A DNA stretch of 64,000 bases from Roseovarius sp. M141. GTDB taxonomy: Bacteria > Pseudomonadota > Alphaproteobacteria > Rhodobacterales > Rhodobacteraceae. Shown in pieces: positions 48,635 to 57,614 of the stretch. Under the pieces are notes generated by a model. The model was not told where the DNA came from, did not search any database, and worked only from the letters and a program-made list of their open reading frames with translations. The position numbers were made by a program, and so were the translations under genes. Each line of letters begins with the position of its first letter. The stretch's first letter is position 1. The stretch is taken from assembly GCF_024355225.1 (NCBI RefSeq), contig NZ_VCNH01000008.1, forward strand, positions 2,294,001 through 2,358,000, written 5' to 3'.

Positions 48635-49765
48635 TCATAGCGCCTCGATATCCCCATCAAGGCGCTCTGCGTGAAACCGGACCTGCCACACGTCGAACGT
48701 CCGGTCCGCGATCGCCCGGCGCATACCAGACATAAGCTGCTGATAGTAATGCAGATTATGCCAGGTCAGCAACATGCCGCTGATCATTTCCCGCGCGCGG
48801 AATACATGGTGCAGATAGGCGCGCGAATAGTTGCGGCATGCGGGGCAAGTGCACTCTTCGTCCAAGGGGCGAGAATCGTCCGCATGGCGTGCATTCTTGA
48901 TGTTGACCTGCCCGCGCCGCGTCCACGCCTGCCCGGTGCGGCCTGACCGGCTGGGCAGTACGCAATCCATCATATCGACCCCGCGCGCGACGGCGCCGAC
49001 GATATCGTCGGGCTTTCCCACGCCCATCAGATAGCGCGGCTTGTCCTCGGGCAGCATATCGGGTGCATAGTCCAGCACGCCAAACATCGCGTCCTGTCCC
49101 TCGCCCACGGCGAGGCCACCGATAGCATATCCGTCAAATCCGATTTCCTTGAGTTTTTCTGCGCTTGCACCGCGAAGCTCAGGCGTCACGCCGCCCTGCT
49201 GGATCCCGAACAGCGCGTGGCCGGGGCGGTCGCCGAACGCCTCCTTGGAGCGGCGCGCCCATCGCATCGACAACTCCATGCTGTCCGCCACGGCCTTGTC
49301 GGTTGCAGGCAGCGCCGGACATTCATCGAAACACATCACGATATCGCTACCCAGCAGCGCCTGGATCTCCATGGATCGCTCGGGCGTCAGCATGTGTTTC
49401 GACCCGTCGATATGGCTGCGAAAGGCCACCCCCTCCTCGGTCAGTTTGCGCAGATCGGCAAGGCTCATGACCTGAAATCCGCCGCTATCGGTCAGGATCG
49501 GCCCCTGCCAATTCATGAACTTGTGTAACCCACCGAGCGCCGCGATCCGTTCCGCCGTGGGGCGCAGCATCAGATGATAGGTGTTGCCCAGCAGGATGTC
49601 GGCGCCCGTGGCGGCGACGCTTTCGGGCATCATCGCCTTGACCGTTGCGGCTGTCCCGACCGGCATGAAGGCCGGTGTGCGGATCTCGCCCCGCGGCGTC
49701 GTGATATGTCCCGTGCGGGCGCGCCCGTCCGTCGCCGCCACCTCAAAGCTGAAATTCACCGTCAT
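48635..49765 (-). CDS. tgt: Queuine tRNA-ribosyltransferase
   Basis: A 376-residue enzyme that exchanges guanine for preQ1 in tRNA anticodon loops. Seen: SGGFQVMSL with the catalytic Asp just before it (ILTDSGGF), the second catalytic Asp in [16 protein letters not shown], and the zinc site CTCPACRNY with HLYHH-like AYLHHVF. The ATG at 49765 is preferred for its GGCAGGTG site; a GTG at 49771 would add two residues. It lies alone, divergent from the SPFH gene. Confidence 0.96.
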   Translation of the reverse strand: MTVNFSFEVAATDGRARTGHITTPRGEIRTPAFMPVGTAATVKAMMPESVAATGADILLGNTYHLMLRPTAERIAALGGLHKFMNWQGPILTDSGGFQVMSLADLRKLTEEGVAFRSHIDGSKHMLTPERSMEIQALLGSDIVMCFDECPALPATDKAVADSMELSMRWARRSKEAFGDRPGHALFGIQQGGVTPELRGASAEKLKEIGFDGYAIGGLAVGEGQDAMFGVLDYAPDMLPEDKPRYLMGVGKPDDIVGAVARGVDMMDCVLPSRSGRTGQAWTRRGQVNIKNARHADDSRPLDEECTCPACRNYSRAYLHHVFRAREMISGMLLTWHNLHYYQQLMSGMRRAIADRTFDVWQVRFHAERLDGDIEAL

Positions 49766-49867
49766 CGCCACCTGCCTTTAATCGCTTTAGCGTTGCCTTA
49801 AACCCTAGTAGAGTAAGTTGCAAAACCGACCGCGCCGCCAGACCTTGCCATTTTCAGGACCCTACAC

Positions 49868-50758
49868 ATGACCGAAGACGCCCTCATGGATTTTTTGTCG
49901 TCCAACCTGCTGTATGTCCTGCTGGCGCTGTTGCTGGTGCTGGTCGTTTTCAAGGCGGTCAAGATCGTGCCGCAATCCGAACAGCACGTCGTTGAACGCT
50001 TTGGCAAGCTGCATTCGGTGCTGGCGCCGGGGATCAACATGATCGTGCCATTTCTGGACAAGATCGCGCATCGCATTTCGATTCTGGAGCGTCAGCTGCC
50101 CACCGCCAGTCAGGACGCGATCACCAAGGATAACGTGCTGGTGCAGGTCGACAGCTCGGTTTTCTACCGCATCGTGCAGCCGGAAAAGACGGTCTACCGC
50201 ATCCGCGACATTGACGGCGCCATCGCCACCACCGTCGCCGGCATCGTGCGCGCCGAAATGGGCAAGATGGATCTGGACGAGGTACAGTCGAATCGCTCGC
50301 AACTGATCGGCACGATCAAGGAAACGGTCGAGGATGCCGTCGATAACTGGGGGATCGAAGTGACCCGCGCCGAGATTCTGGACGTCAATCTGGATCAGGC
50401 GACGCGCGATGCGATGCTGCAACAACTGAACGCCGAGCGTGCCCGCCGCGCCCATGTGACCGAGGCCGAGGGCCGCAAGCGCGCCGTCGAACTGAACGCC
50501 GACGCCGAGCTGTACGCGGCTGAACAGACCGCCAAGGCACGCCGCATCTCCGCCGATGCCGAAGCCTATGCCACCTCCGTGGTTGCGCAGGCCATCGCCG
50601 ATAACGGGCTGGAGGCGGCGCAGTATCAGGTGGCCCTGAAACAGGTCGAGGCGCTGAATGCGCTGGGCGCCAGCCCGTCCTCGTCAACGATTCTCGTGCC
50701 TGCCAACGCGCTGGAGGCCTTCGGCAACGCCTTTTCGATGCTCAAGGGCAGGACATGA
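49868..50758 (+). CDS. SPFH/Band-7 membrane protein (stomatin-like, QmcA type)
   Basis: A 296-residue membrane protein: one N-terminal helix (about residues 11-30), the Band-7 domain (VPQSEQHVVERFGKLHSVLAPG to residue about 190), and a charged coiled-coil (NAERARRAHVTEAEGRKRA), ending in a C-terminal oligomerisation region. It organises membrane microdomains and regulates membrane proteases. It overlaps the next gene by four bases (ATGA). The adjacent NfeD-family gene is the classical SPFH-NfeD pair. Confidence 0.93.
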   Translation: MTEDALMDFLSSNLLYVLLALLLVLVVFKAVKIVPQSEQHVVERFGKLHSVLAPGINMIVPFLDKIAHRISILERQLPTASQDAITKDNVLVQVDSSVFYRIVQPEKTVYRIRDIDGAIATTVAGIVRAEMGKMDLDEVQSNRSQLIGTIKETVEDAVDNWGIEVTRAEILDVNLDQATRDAMLQQLNAERARRAHVTEAEGRKRAVELNADAELYAAEQTAKARRISADAEAYATSVVAQAIADNGLEAAQYQVALKQVEALNALGASPSSSTILVPANALEAFGNAFSMLKGRT

Positions 50759-51051
50759 TCGACATGGCCGAAATCATTCCGCTTTGGGCGCTGTGGTGGG
50801 TTTGGATGGCCGCCGCGCTGCTGCTGGCCATGGTGGAAATCGTGCTGCCCGGTTTTCTGTTCCTCGGCTTTGCCATCGGCGCGGCGCTGGTCGGCCTCAT
50901 TCTGATTGCGGCGCCGCTCCCGTTCGGCTTGCCGGTGCTGCTGGCGCTGTTTGCGGCGCTGTCGCTGATCGCCTGGGCGGTGCTGCGGCGCCTGTTCAGC
51001 TTCAGACACGGTCAGGTCCGCCGGGTGCATGACGACGTGAACGACGGCTAA
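50755..51051 (+). CDS. NfeD-family membrane protein, short form
   Basis: A 98-residue protein with three to four hydrophobic segments, starting MIDMAEIIPLWALWWVW. The family usually continues in an OB-fold domain of about 60 residues; here the chain stops after a charged tail FRHGQVRRVHDDVNDG. It may be a short variant. The ATGA overlap with the SPFH gene makes cotranslation certain, and the pair likely works in membrane-protein quality control. Confidence 0.85.
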   Translation: MIDMAEIIPLWALWWVWMAAALLLAMVEIVLPGFLFLGFAIGAALVGLILIAAPLPFGLPVLLALFAALSLIAWAVLRRLFSFRHGQVRRVHDDVNDG

Positions 51052-51185
51052 CGCAGTCCGGCCCGCAGGTTTTGATCCGCTTGCGCTAGGTCGGGGCGCG
51101 GTGTCAGCAATCTCTTTGATCTGGACGCGAAACAGGGTACAACTCCCAGTTCCGCCATCTTTACCCGCACGAAAGGATCCTGCCC

Positions 51186-52586
51186 ATGTCCCCGTCCGAG
51201 CCGCTCGAGTCCCTGCAATTCGGGTGGGAGGAATGGATCGGTCTGCCAAAGCTGGGCGTTCCGGCAATCAAGGCCAAGGTCGACACCGGCGCGCGCACCT
51301 CGGCGCTGCACGCCTTCGACATCGAAACATTCGGCCCGGCAAAGGCCCCCAAGGTGCGGTTTACCGTGCATCCGATTCCCGGGCGTGACGATCTGGTCAT
51401 CCCCTGCTCTGCCCTGATCCTGGACCGGCGCGAAGTGACATCGTCCAATGGCGAAAGCGAGTCGCGTTTTGTTATCGAAACGCAGTTGGCGGTGAATGGC
51501 GACAGCTGGCCCATCGAGATCACGCTGACCAATCGCGTCAGCATGGCGAGCCGGATGCTGCTGGGTCGGCAGGCGCTGAAAGATCACATTTCGATCGTCG
51601 CGACGGACCGCTTCCTTCAGCCCGAACTCAGCTATGACGTTTATTCGACGTCGCGGATGCGCAGCGACGCCCCCGACCGGTCCCTGCGTATTGCCGTGCT
51701 CAGCCGCGAGGACAATTACAGCACCCGCCGCCTGGTGGAAGAGGGCGAAAAGCGCGGTCATACCGTCGAGGTCGTCAATACGACCCGATGCTACATGGCA
51801 ATCAATGCGATGGCGCCCGAAGTGCATTACGATGGCAAGCGCCTGCCCCGCTTTGATGCTGTCATCCCGCGCATTGGCGCGTCAATCACCCCCTACGGCG
51901 CCGCAGTCCTGCGCCAGTTTGAGACGATCGGCACCTATTGCGTCAACGGCAGTGCCGGTATTGTCGCCAGCCGGGACAAGCTGCACGCGCACCAGATCAT
52001 GGCGCGCGCCAAGATCGGTATGCCCAACACCGCCTTTGCCGCCAGCCCGCGTGATACCGGCAACATAATCGGACTGGTCGGCACTGCGCCGCTGATTGTC
52101 AAACTGCTGGAATCGACCCAGGGCAAGGGCGTGGTCCTGGCTGAAACCAGAAAGGCCGCCGAGAGTGTCATCGACGCCTTTCGTGGCCTCAAGGCGAACT
52201 TTCTTGTGCAGGATTTCGTCAAAGAGGCCGCAGGAGAGGATATTCGCTGTCTCGTCATCGGCGGCAAGGTTGTCGCATCGATGAAACGTACCGGGGCCGA
52301 TGGCGATTTCCGCTCGAACCTGCATCGGGGCGGCAGCGCCGAATCCGTGCGCATCACCAAGGAAGAGCGCGACACAGCCCTGCGCGCGGCGCGTGCGTTC
52401 GATCTGAACATGGCCGGGGTCGATCTTTTGCGCGCTGAAAAGGGGCCGAAAGTGCTGGAGGTCAATTCCAGCCCCGGCTTCGAGGGTATCGAAGGTTCCA
52501 CCGGCAAGAATATTGTCGGCAAGCTATATGACACGATCGAGGCCCGCGTACGCCCGGCCCCGATCCGCAAGCGCAAGGGCGACTGA
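51186..52586 (+). CDS. rimK: RimB-like protease domain fused to RimK (ATP-grasp S6 glutamate ligase)
   Basis: A 466-residue two-domain protein. Residues 10-145 match the RimB/Zn-protease-like aspartic domain: [13 protein letters not shown] (Asp33 in the DTGA motif) and [12 protein letters not shown]. Residues about 165-460 match RimK: ATP-grasp with [47 protein letters not shown] and [11 protein letters not shown]. In Pseudomonas the two activities are separate proteins that together adjust the glutamate tails of ribosomal protein S6; here they form one chain. It stands alone; the ATG at 51186 is preceded by AAGGA. Confidence 0.9.
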   Translation: MSPSEPLESLQFGWEEWIGLPKLGVPAIKAKVDTGARTSALHAFDIETFGPAKAPKVRFTVHPIPGRDDLVIPCSALILDRREVTSSNGESESRFVIETQLAVNGDSWPIEITLTNRVSMASRMLLGRQALKDHISIVATDRFLQPELSYDVYSTSRMRSDAPDRSLRIAVLSREDNYSTRRLVEEGEKRGHTVEVVNTTRCYMAINAMAPEVHYDGKRLPRFDAVIPRIGASITPYGAAVLRQFETIGTYCVNGSAGIVASRDKLHAHQIMARAKIGMPNTAFAASPRDTGNIIGLVGTAPLIVKLLESTQGKGVVLAETRKAAESVIDAFRGLKANFLVQDFVKEAAGEDIRCLVIGGKVVASMKRTGADGDFRSNLHRGGSAESVRITKEERDTALRAARAFDLNMAGVDLLRAEKGPKVLEVNSSPGFEGIEGSTGKNIVGKLYDTIEARVRPAPIRKRKGD

Positions 52587-52649
52587 GAGGCGCGGGCCCT
52601 GTGATCCGGTTTTGGTGCGGGCGCCACGCGCATACATGGTCGCCCGCAC

Positions 52650-52680
52650 TGGACGCTGCGCCAGTTATTCCCTATATAAT
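52650..52680 (+). promoter_or_regulatory. Candidate promoter of the SufT-type gene
   Basis: A perfect -10 hexamer TATAAT (52675-52680) lies about 28 bases before the gene start; a weak -35, TGGACG (52650-52655), is 19 bases upstream. The match to -10 is exact; -35 is 4 of 6. Confidence 0.4.
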
Positions 52681-52707
52681 CACTCAGGCAAAGTTGCAGG
52701 ATAGCAT

Positions 52708-53070
52708 ATGACCCAAAATCCCCAGCCTTTCGAGGGCATCCCGCTCATCGCGCCATCATCGACGGATCACCCCAGATACACTGAGATCGTCGAGGCATGC
52801 CGCAGCGTGTTCGATCCGGAAATTCCGGTCAACATCTATGATCTGGGGCTTATCTACACCATTGATATTGATGATGAGAACGCGGTCAAGGTCACCATGA
52901 CCCTCACCGCGCCGGGCTGTCCCGTCGCAGGCGAGATGCCCGGCTGGGTCGCCGACGCGATCGAGCCGCTCGACGGGATCAAGCAGGTCGACGTCACCCT
53001 CGTGTGGGAGCCGCCTTGGGGCATGGATATGATGTCGGACGAGGCGCGGCTGGAACTTGGCTTCATGTAG
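52708..53070 (+). CDS. SufT-like (DUF59/MIP18) Fe-S assembly protein
   Basis: A 120-residue protein of the MIP18/PaaD family. Signature parts: the YTEIVEACRSVFDPEIPVN start, IYDLGLIYTIDID, MTLTAPGCPVAGEMPGWV with the conserved cysteine, and VTLVWEPPWGMDMMSDEARLELG. Such proteins help mature iron-sulfur enzymes and are linked to the SUF system; the SUF operon itself is not next to it, though an A-type carrier gene lies 1.4 kb away. A perfect -10 hexamer stands upstream. Confidence 0.88.
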   Translation: MTQNPQPFEGIPLIAPSSTDHPRYTEIVEACRSVFDPEIPVNIYDLGLIYTIDIDDENAVKVTMTLTAPGCPVAGEMPGWVADAIEPLDGIKQVDVTLVWEPPWGMDMMSDEARLELGFM

Positions 53071-53147
53071 GCAGGCGAAATGGCTTGCTTTGTACAAAAG
53101 AAAGCCAATACACTTGCCTTCCGACCTTTTGCCGCGCAGGTGACGCC

Positions 53148-53744
53148 ATGTCAGATTCATATGCCGTTCTGACCGGCGATTTAATGAACTCGACCGACCT
53201 TACCCCCGCTGCATTGGATGCGGCGCTGGGCAGTTTGGGCGACGCTGCCTTGGAATTCGGTGGCGTCTTTGCCCGGCGCGGCGGCGATGGCTGGCAGTGT
53301 GCGGCGCCAAGGCCGGGCAACGCCCTCCGTTATGCGCTGATCCTGCGCGCCGCACTGCGCAGTTTAGGCAAGGATCATGCCACCCGCATCGCCATTGCCG
53401 CAGGAGCAGGCACCCTGCCCGCCAGCGGCGGTGTCAACGCGGCCCACGGGCCCGCCTTTGTCGCCTCGGGCCGCCTGCTGGACGCATTGCCTGCGCATGT
53501 CGGTATGGCCCACGCGGCAGGCGGTGTGCTGGATGCGGCCACGCGGCTTGCCGATCATATCAGCACCGGCTGGACGCCCGCGCAGGCCCGGTCGGTCCGC
53601 TTGATACTATGGCCCAAGGGACGCATCCGCGCTGACGCTGCCGCCGCGCTGGGCATCACGCGCCAAGCGGTGGATCAGGCATTGTGGTCAGCTGGTTTCC
53701 CCGCGCTTTCCGACGCGCTGGATCTTATCGAGGGCGCCCCATGA
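53148..53744 (+). CDS. SatD-like protein with C-terminal helix-turn-helix
   Basis: A 198-residue cytosolic protein. The N-terminal part (YAVLTGDLMNSTDLTP, then VFARRGGDGWQCAAP) matches the SatD-type regulator-like family, with GD residues similar to those in cyclase-type folds; the last 40 residues form a helix-turn-helix (AAALGITRQAVDQALWSAG). It overlaps the DUF3307 gene by four bases (ATGA). The pair recurs in bacteria, but neither member has a proven role; a protective or membrane-associated regulatory function is conceivable. The ATG at 53148 has an AGGTGA site. Confidence 0.65.
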   Translation: MSDSYAVLTGDLMNSTDLTPAALDAALGSLGDAALEFGGVFARRGGDGWQCAAPRPGNALRYALILRAALRSLGKDHATRIAIAAGAGTLPASGGVNAAHGPAFVASGRLLDALPAHVGMAHAAGGVLDAATRLADHISTGWTPAQARSVRLILWPKGRIRADAAAALGITRQAVDQALWSAGFPALSDALDLIEGAP

Positions 53745-54460
53745 TCGAAACGTTCACCGTCCTTCTCTTTGCCCATGTTCTGGCCGATTTTGTCCTGCAA
53801 ACCGCGTGGATCAACACGCAAAAGCGGCGCGCGCCTGTCATGCTGCTGCACGGTGCGCTGGTATTGCTGTGCGCGCAGGTGGCGATGGGCCAATGGGCCA
53901 GCCCTTGGTTGCTGGCATTGGCGGTAGCGCATGTCACAATCGATGCGATCAAGATCTGGAAAGGTCTGCATCATTTCCGCGGCTTTATCGCCGATCAGGC
54001 AGCACATATGGTCACGATTGCCGCTGTCGCGGTGCTGGCGCCTACCCTGTGGGCGGCGGGCATGTGGGCGGAGCAGCCGGCGCTATTGCCACAGATGGCG
54101 CTGGCTGCGGGCCTCGTCATCTCGCTGACCGCCGGGCAATACGCAATTGCGCTGCTGATGCGCCCACATGGAGTACGCATCCGCAACAACGGCCTGCGCG
54201 ATGGCGGTCGCCAGATCGGCCTGCTGGAGCGCGGGCTGATCTTTGCGCTGATCCTGCTGAACCAGCCACTGGGCGTCGGGTTTCTGATCGGATCCAAATC
54301 AATTCTGCGCTTCGGCACCGCAACCCGTGATCAACGCACGGCAGAATATGTTATCATCGGCACGCTCGCCTCATTCGGGTGGGCGATCCTGACGGCACAG
54401 GCCGTTCGCGCGCTGTTAGTCTACCTGCCACCGCTTGAGATTGCGGGCCTTACGCCCTAG
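53741..54460 (+). CDS. DUF3307 membrane protein
   Basis: A 239-residue inner-membrane protein with about six hydrophobic helices. The start FTVLLFAHVLADFVLQTAWI, then LLHGALVLLCA and AHVTIDAIKIW with its conserved His and Asp, is the DUF3307 core; the second half is more divergent. Conserved His and Asp in the membrane suggest a catalytic or metal site. It is translationally coupled to the SatD-like gene upstream. No experimentally known function. Confidence 0.82.
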   Translation: MIETFTVLLFAHVLADFVLQTAWINTQKRRAPVMLLHGALVLLCAQVAMGQWASPWLLALAVAHVTIDAIKIWKGLHHFRGFIADQAAHMVTIAAVAVLAPTLWAAGMWAEQPALLPQMALAAGLVISLTAGQYAIALLMRPHGVRIRNNGLRDGGRQIGLLERGLIFALILLNQPLGVGFLIGSKSILRFGTATRDQRTAEYVIIGTLASFGWAILTAQAVRALLVYLPPLEIAGLTP

Positions 54461-54490
54461 ATTGACCACAAAGGTTAAAGGATCAAATCC

Positions 54491-54841
54491 ATGTTCGGCA
54501 TTCCAGGCAAACAGGCCGTCACCATAACGGACCGCGCGGCGGCGCAGATCTCTCGGTTGATGGCCAAGGACGGTCATCAGGGCCTGCGCATCGGCGTCAA
54601 GAAAGGCGGTTGCGCAGGCATGGAATACACCATGAATTATGTGACCGAAGTTGACCCCAACGATGAGGTCGTCGAGGAGGATGGCGCGCGCGTGATGATC
54701 GCCCCGATGGCGCAGATGTTCCTTTTCGGGACCGAGATCGACTATGAGGTCAGCCTGCTGGAATCGGGGTTCCGCTTCAACAATCCGAACGTGAGCGAAG
54801 CCTGCGGATGCGGCGAGTCGATCAAGTTCGCCGGCATGTAA
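54491..54841 (+). CDS. A-type iron-sulfur carrier (SufA/ErpA family)
   Basis: A 116-residue Fe-S carrier of the HesB/IscA family. The three ligand cysteines are present in the standard places: one in KKGGCAGMEY (about Cys39) and two in EACGCGESIKF near the C-terminus. It passes clusters to apo-enzymes. It starts 30 bases after DUF3307 and stands apart from a full suf or isc operon. SufA, IscA and ErpA cannot be separated from this sequence. Confidence 0.92.
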   Translation: MFGIPGKQAVTITDRAAAQISRLMAKDGHQGLRIGVKKGGCAGMEYTMNYVTEVDPNDEVVEEDGARVMIAPMAQMFLFGTEIDYEVSLLESGFRFNNPNVSEACGCGESIKFAGM

Positions 54842-54969
54842 ACTATGCCACGCAAATGGCTGATTTCACTTAAATAAGATAAATCTACTGTGCTTGCGTT
54901 ATCAAGTGTAGTCGGGAATAAGACGCGCTATCTTATACGGCAATGGTACGGGTTTACTCAGGGGGCGAT

Positions 54970-55731
54970 ATGCGGCGGAAATTGGCGGCAGGTAATTGGA
55001 AGATGAACGGCGCGCGCGCCGATCTGACGCAGCTTCAGGCGCTGTGCGCGGCACATGATGGCGCAACCGTCGATCTGCTGATCTGCCCGCCCTTCACCCT
55101 GATCGCCGCTGCCGTCGATATCTGTGCAAGCCATGCGCTGCGCATCGGCGGGCAGGATTGCCACGCTGCGGCTGCGGGCGCGCATACCGGCGATATTTCG
55201 GCCGCCATGCTGAAAGATGCCGGTGCCGACGCCGTCATCCTTGGCCATTCCGAACGCCGCGCGGATCACGCGGAAATCAGCGATGACGTCCGCAATAAGG
55301 CGCGCGCCGCGCATGAGGCGGGTCTGCTGGCGATCATCTGCGTCGGCGAAAGCCTGGCAGAACGCGAGGCGCAGAATACGCTGGATATCATCGGCGGTCA
55401 GCTGTCGTCCTCCATCCCCGACACCGCCACGGGCGAGAATACTGTCATCGCGTACGAGCCGTGCTGGGCCATCGGCACCGGCCTGACCGCGACCCCCGAT
55501 CAGATCGGCGAGGTACACGATTTCATCCGCGCCCGTCTGGAGAAACGCTTTGGCGCCGGTGTGGGCCGGTCTGTTCGTCTGCTCTATGGTGGCTCGGTCA
55601 AGACGGGAAACGCCGCCGAGATATTTGCCGTGTCCAATGTCGATGGCGCGCTGGTCGGCGGTGCCAGCCTGAAATGTGATGACTTCTCGCCAATTATCAG
55701 CGCGTTAGAGGCAGCTGCCAAGGCGTCATAG
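54970..55731 (+). CDS. tpiA: Triosephosphate isomerase
   Basis: A 253-residue TIM-barrel enzyme that interconverts dihydroxyacetone phosphate and glyceraldehyde 3-phosphate. Catalytic residues are visible: Lys in GNWKMNG, His in ILGHSERR and Glu in [11 protein letters not shown], with the phosphate loop LYGGSV. The ATG at 54970 has GGGGG upstream; a frame to 54943 would add nine residues. It converges on the Lrp gene with a 6-base overlap. The 128-base region before it is AT-richer and probably holds the promoter. Confidence 0.96.
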   Translation: MRRKLAAGNWKMNGARADLTQLQALCAAHDGATVDLLICPPFTLIAAAVDICASHALRIGGQDCHAAAAGAHTGDISAAMLKDAGADAVILGHSERRADHAEISDDVRNKARAAHEAGLLAIICVGESLAEREAQNTLDIIGGQLSSSIPDTATGENTVIAYEPCWAIGTGLTATPDQIGEVHDFIRARLEKRFGAGVGRSVRLLYGGSVKTGNAAEIFAVSNVDGALVGGASLKCDDFSPIISALEAAAKAS

Positions 55732-56187
55732 CGGCAGGATGGTGGTCGATTTGATCTCTTCCATCGACAGCAGCGCCGTGACGTTATGCACCTTTACCTC
55801 GGAAATCAGCGCCTGATAAAACGTGTCATAGGCGCGCGCATTCTCCACCCGCACCTTCAGGATATAGTCGATATCGCCAGCCAGACGGTGCGCCTCCTGT
55901 ACTTCGGGGCGCCCTTGGAGGGCGCGCAAAAAGGCCTGCTGCCATGCCGCGTCATGCTCGGACGTGCGGATCAGAACAAAGAAGCACGCCTCGAACCCCA
56001 GCTTTTCGGCATCCAGCAGATAGGTCTGATGCCGGATCACGCCGGCCTCGCGCATCTTGCGGATTCGATTCCATACCGGCGTCTTGGAACTGCCCACAGA
56101 CTTGGCAATATCGTCCAGAGATTGGCCACCATCGGCCTGTAATTCCCCGAGGATCTTCCGATCCAGATCGTCCAGCCGAACAGCCAT
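55726..56187 (-). CDS. Lrp/AsnC-family transcriptional regulator
   Basis: A 153-residue regulator: helix-turn-helix at residues about 8-55 ([38 protein letters not shown]) and a RAM effector domain with the wording [15 protein letters not shown]. The start ATG 56187 gives family length. It is divergent from cysG across 138 bases and in this place is a good candidate to control the sulfite-reduction operon. Homologues of such Lrp proteins next to cysG are known in alphaproteobacteria, but the effector here is not proven. Confidence 0.9.
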   Translation of the reverse strand: MAVRLDDLDRKILGELQADGGQSLDDIAKSVGSSKTPVWNRIRKMREAGVIRHQTYLLDAEKLGFEACFFVLIRTSEHDAAWQQAFLRALQGRPEVQEAHRLAGDIDYILKVRVENARAYDTFYQALISEVKVHNVTALLSMEEIKSTTILPL

Positions 56188-56325
56188 TCCTGTTTTCCCC
56201 ACTTCTTGGAATTATGCCGTGATGTGGCGGGCTATCCAGAACGAATTTCCTTATTACCCGGCACCTATGGCGCAGGAACGGGAATATTTTCTATAAGGGG
56301 GCAAGTCAAACGGAATGGACAAGCC

Positions 56326-57312
56326 TTGAAACATTTCCCCATCTTTATCGCCCTGGAGGGTCGGCGCGTCGTGCTGTCAGGCGGCGGCGATGCGGCGCTG
56401 GCCAAGCTGCGCCTGCTGATGAAGACAGAGGCGCATTTGACGGTGTTAGCACGGGCCCCCGCGCCCGAAATTGAAGCATGGGCAGCCGAGGGACGTCTGG
56501 CGCTGGTGCGCCGCCCCATGGTATCGGGCGATGCGCGGGGCGCCGTATTGTTCTATGCCGCCGATGAGGATGCGTCCGAAGACGCGCGGACCGCGGCGCT
56601 GGCGCGTAACGACGGCGCGCTGACGAATATCGTTGATAACCTGATCGACAGCCAGTTCATCACCCCCGCCATCGTCGACCGCGATCCAGTGACCGTGGCC
56701 ATCGGCACCGAAGGCGCGGCGCCCGTCCTCGCCCGCGCGATCAAGGCCGATATCGAGGCGATGCTGCCCCGCGCGCTGGGGCCCTTGGCGCGCGCCGCAC
56801 GGGGCTTTCGCAGCATGGCCGATGCCCTTCCGATGGGCCGCGTGCGCCGCGCATTCTGGAGCAGCTTCTTCTTTCGCGCCGGTCCCGCCGCACTGGAACA
56901 GGATCCGCGCGCCGATTTGCACGCCGTCCTGTCGGGCGAACTGGCGCAGCATCTGGGCGCAGGCGCTACAGCTGGCCGCATCACCTTTGCCATCGTCGCC
57001 AGCCCCGACGCCGAGCTTTTGCCGCAAAAGACCCGACGTGTCCTGCACGAGGCGGATCTGGTTCTGCACGGTGGACAGATTGCCCCCGAAGTGCTGGAAC
57101 TGGCCCGGCGCGAGGCGGCGTTCGGCGCCCTGCCCGCCACTGCCCGGGCTCTGATCGATGCTGCCATGCGCGGCGATCACGTGATCTGTCTGACACCGGC
57201 CCCGCCGGAGTCCTGGCTGGTTGCAGCCTGCCTGCAGGCCGGCCTGCCGCCGCAAATCATTCCGGGTATTGCGCCCGCGCCCAATCTCTATCCGCTCAAG
57301 GAAACTGCCTGA
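56326..57312 (+). CDS. cysG: Siroheme synthase with a degenerate methyltransferase half
   Basis: A 328-residue protein. The first 200 residues are a full precorrin-2 dehydrogenase/ferrochelatase part: FPIFIALEGRRVVLSGGGDAALAK (NAD site), DGALTNIVDNLIDSQFITPA and PVTVAIGTEGAAPVLARAIK. The C-terminal 120 residues look like a remnant of the uroporphyrinogen methyltransferase: it lacks the GxGxGDPELLT motif (AIVASPDAELLP instead) and about 100 middle residues, while ADLVLHGGQIAPEVL and GLPPQIIPGIA remain. Full CysG has about 460 residues. The TTG at 56326 matches the family start (KHFPIF). It is the first gene of the operon to 60463. Confidence 0.82.
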   Translation: MKHFPIFIALEGRRVVLSGGGDAALAKLRLLMKTEAHLTVLARAPAPEIEAWAAEGRLALVRRPMVSGDARGAVLFYAADEDASEDARTAALARNDGALTNIVDNLIDSQFITPAIVDRDPVTVAIGTEGAAPVLARAIKADIEAMLPRALGPLARAARGFRSMADALPMGRVRRAFWSSFFFRAGPAALEQDPRADLHAVLSGELAQHLGAGATAGRITFAIVASPDAELLPQKTRRVLHEADLVLHGGQIAPEVLELARREAAFGALPATARALIDAAMRGDHVICLTPAPPESWLVAACLQAGLPPQIIPGIAPAPNLYPLKETA

Positions 57313-57614
57313 TGCCCCGCGAATTCACCCCCAAGGTCATCACCGCCAACGCCCTGCTGGAGGGCGACGTAGTCTATCTGGCCGAGGATGACAGTTGGAC
57401 CCGGCATCTGGCCAAGGCCGCAATCCTGACCGATGAGGCCGACGCCGACCTGCGCCTGCTGGTCGCGCAGAGCCGTGCGTCTCAGGTCGTCGGTGCTTAT
57501 CTGGCGGATGTCTCGGCAGCCGATGGCAGTCCCACGCCCACCCATTTCCGCGAGGAATTTCGCCGCACCGGCCCCTCCAACTATTTTCACGGCAAGCAGG
57601 CAGAGGTGCTCTGA
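57312..57614 (+). CDS. DUF2849 protein of the sulfite-reduction operon
   Basis: A 100-residue soluble protein with the family pattern KVITANALLEGDVVYLAEDD, then ILTDEADADLRLLVAQS and a C-terminal FREEFRRTGPSNYF. Stop and start overlap with cysG (TGATG) and with cysI (ATG at 57614), so it is strictly coupled. No activity is known; its constant place between cysG and the reductase gene in this bacterial family points to a role in siroheme or sulfite metabolism. Confidence 0.9.
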   Translation: MPREFTPKVITANALLEGDVVYLAEDDSWTRHLAKAAILTDEADADLRLLVAQSRASQVVGAYLADVSAADGSPTPTHFREEFRRTGPSNYFHGKQAEVL

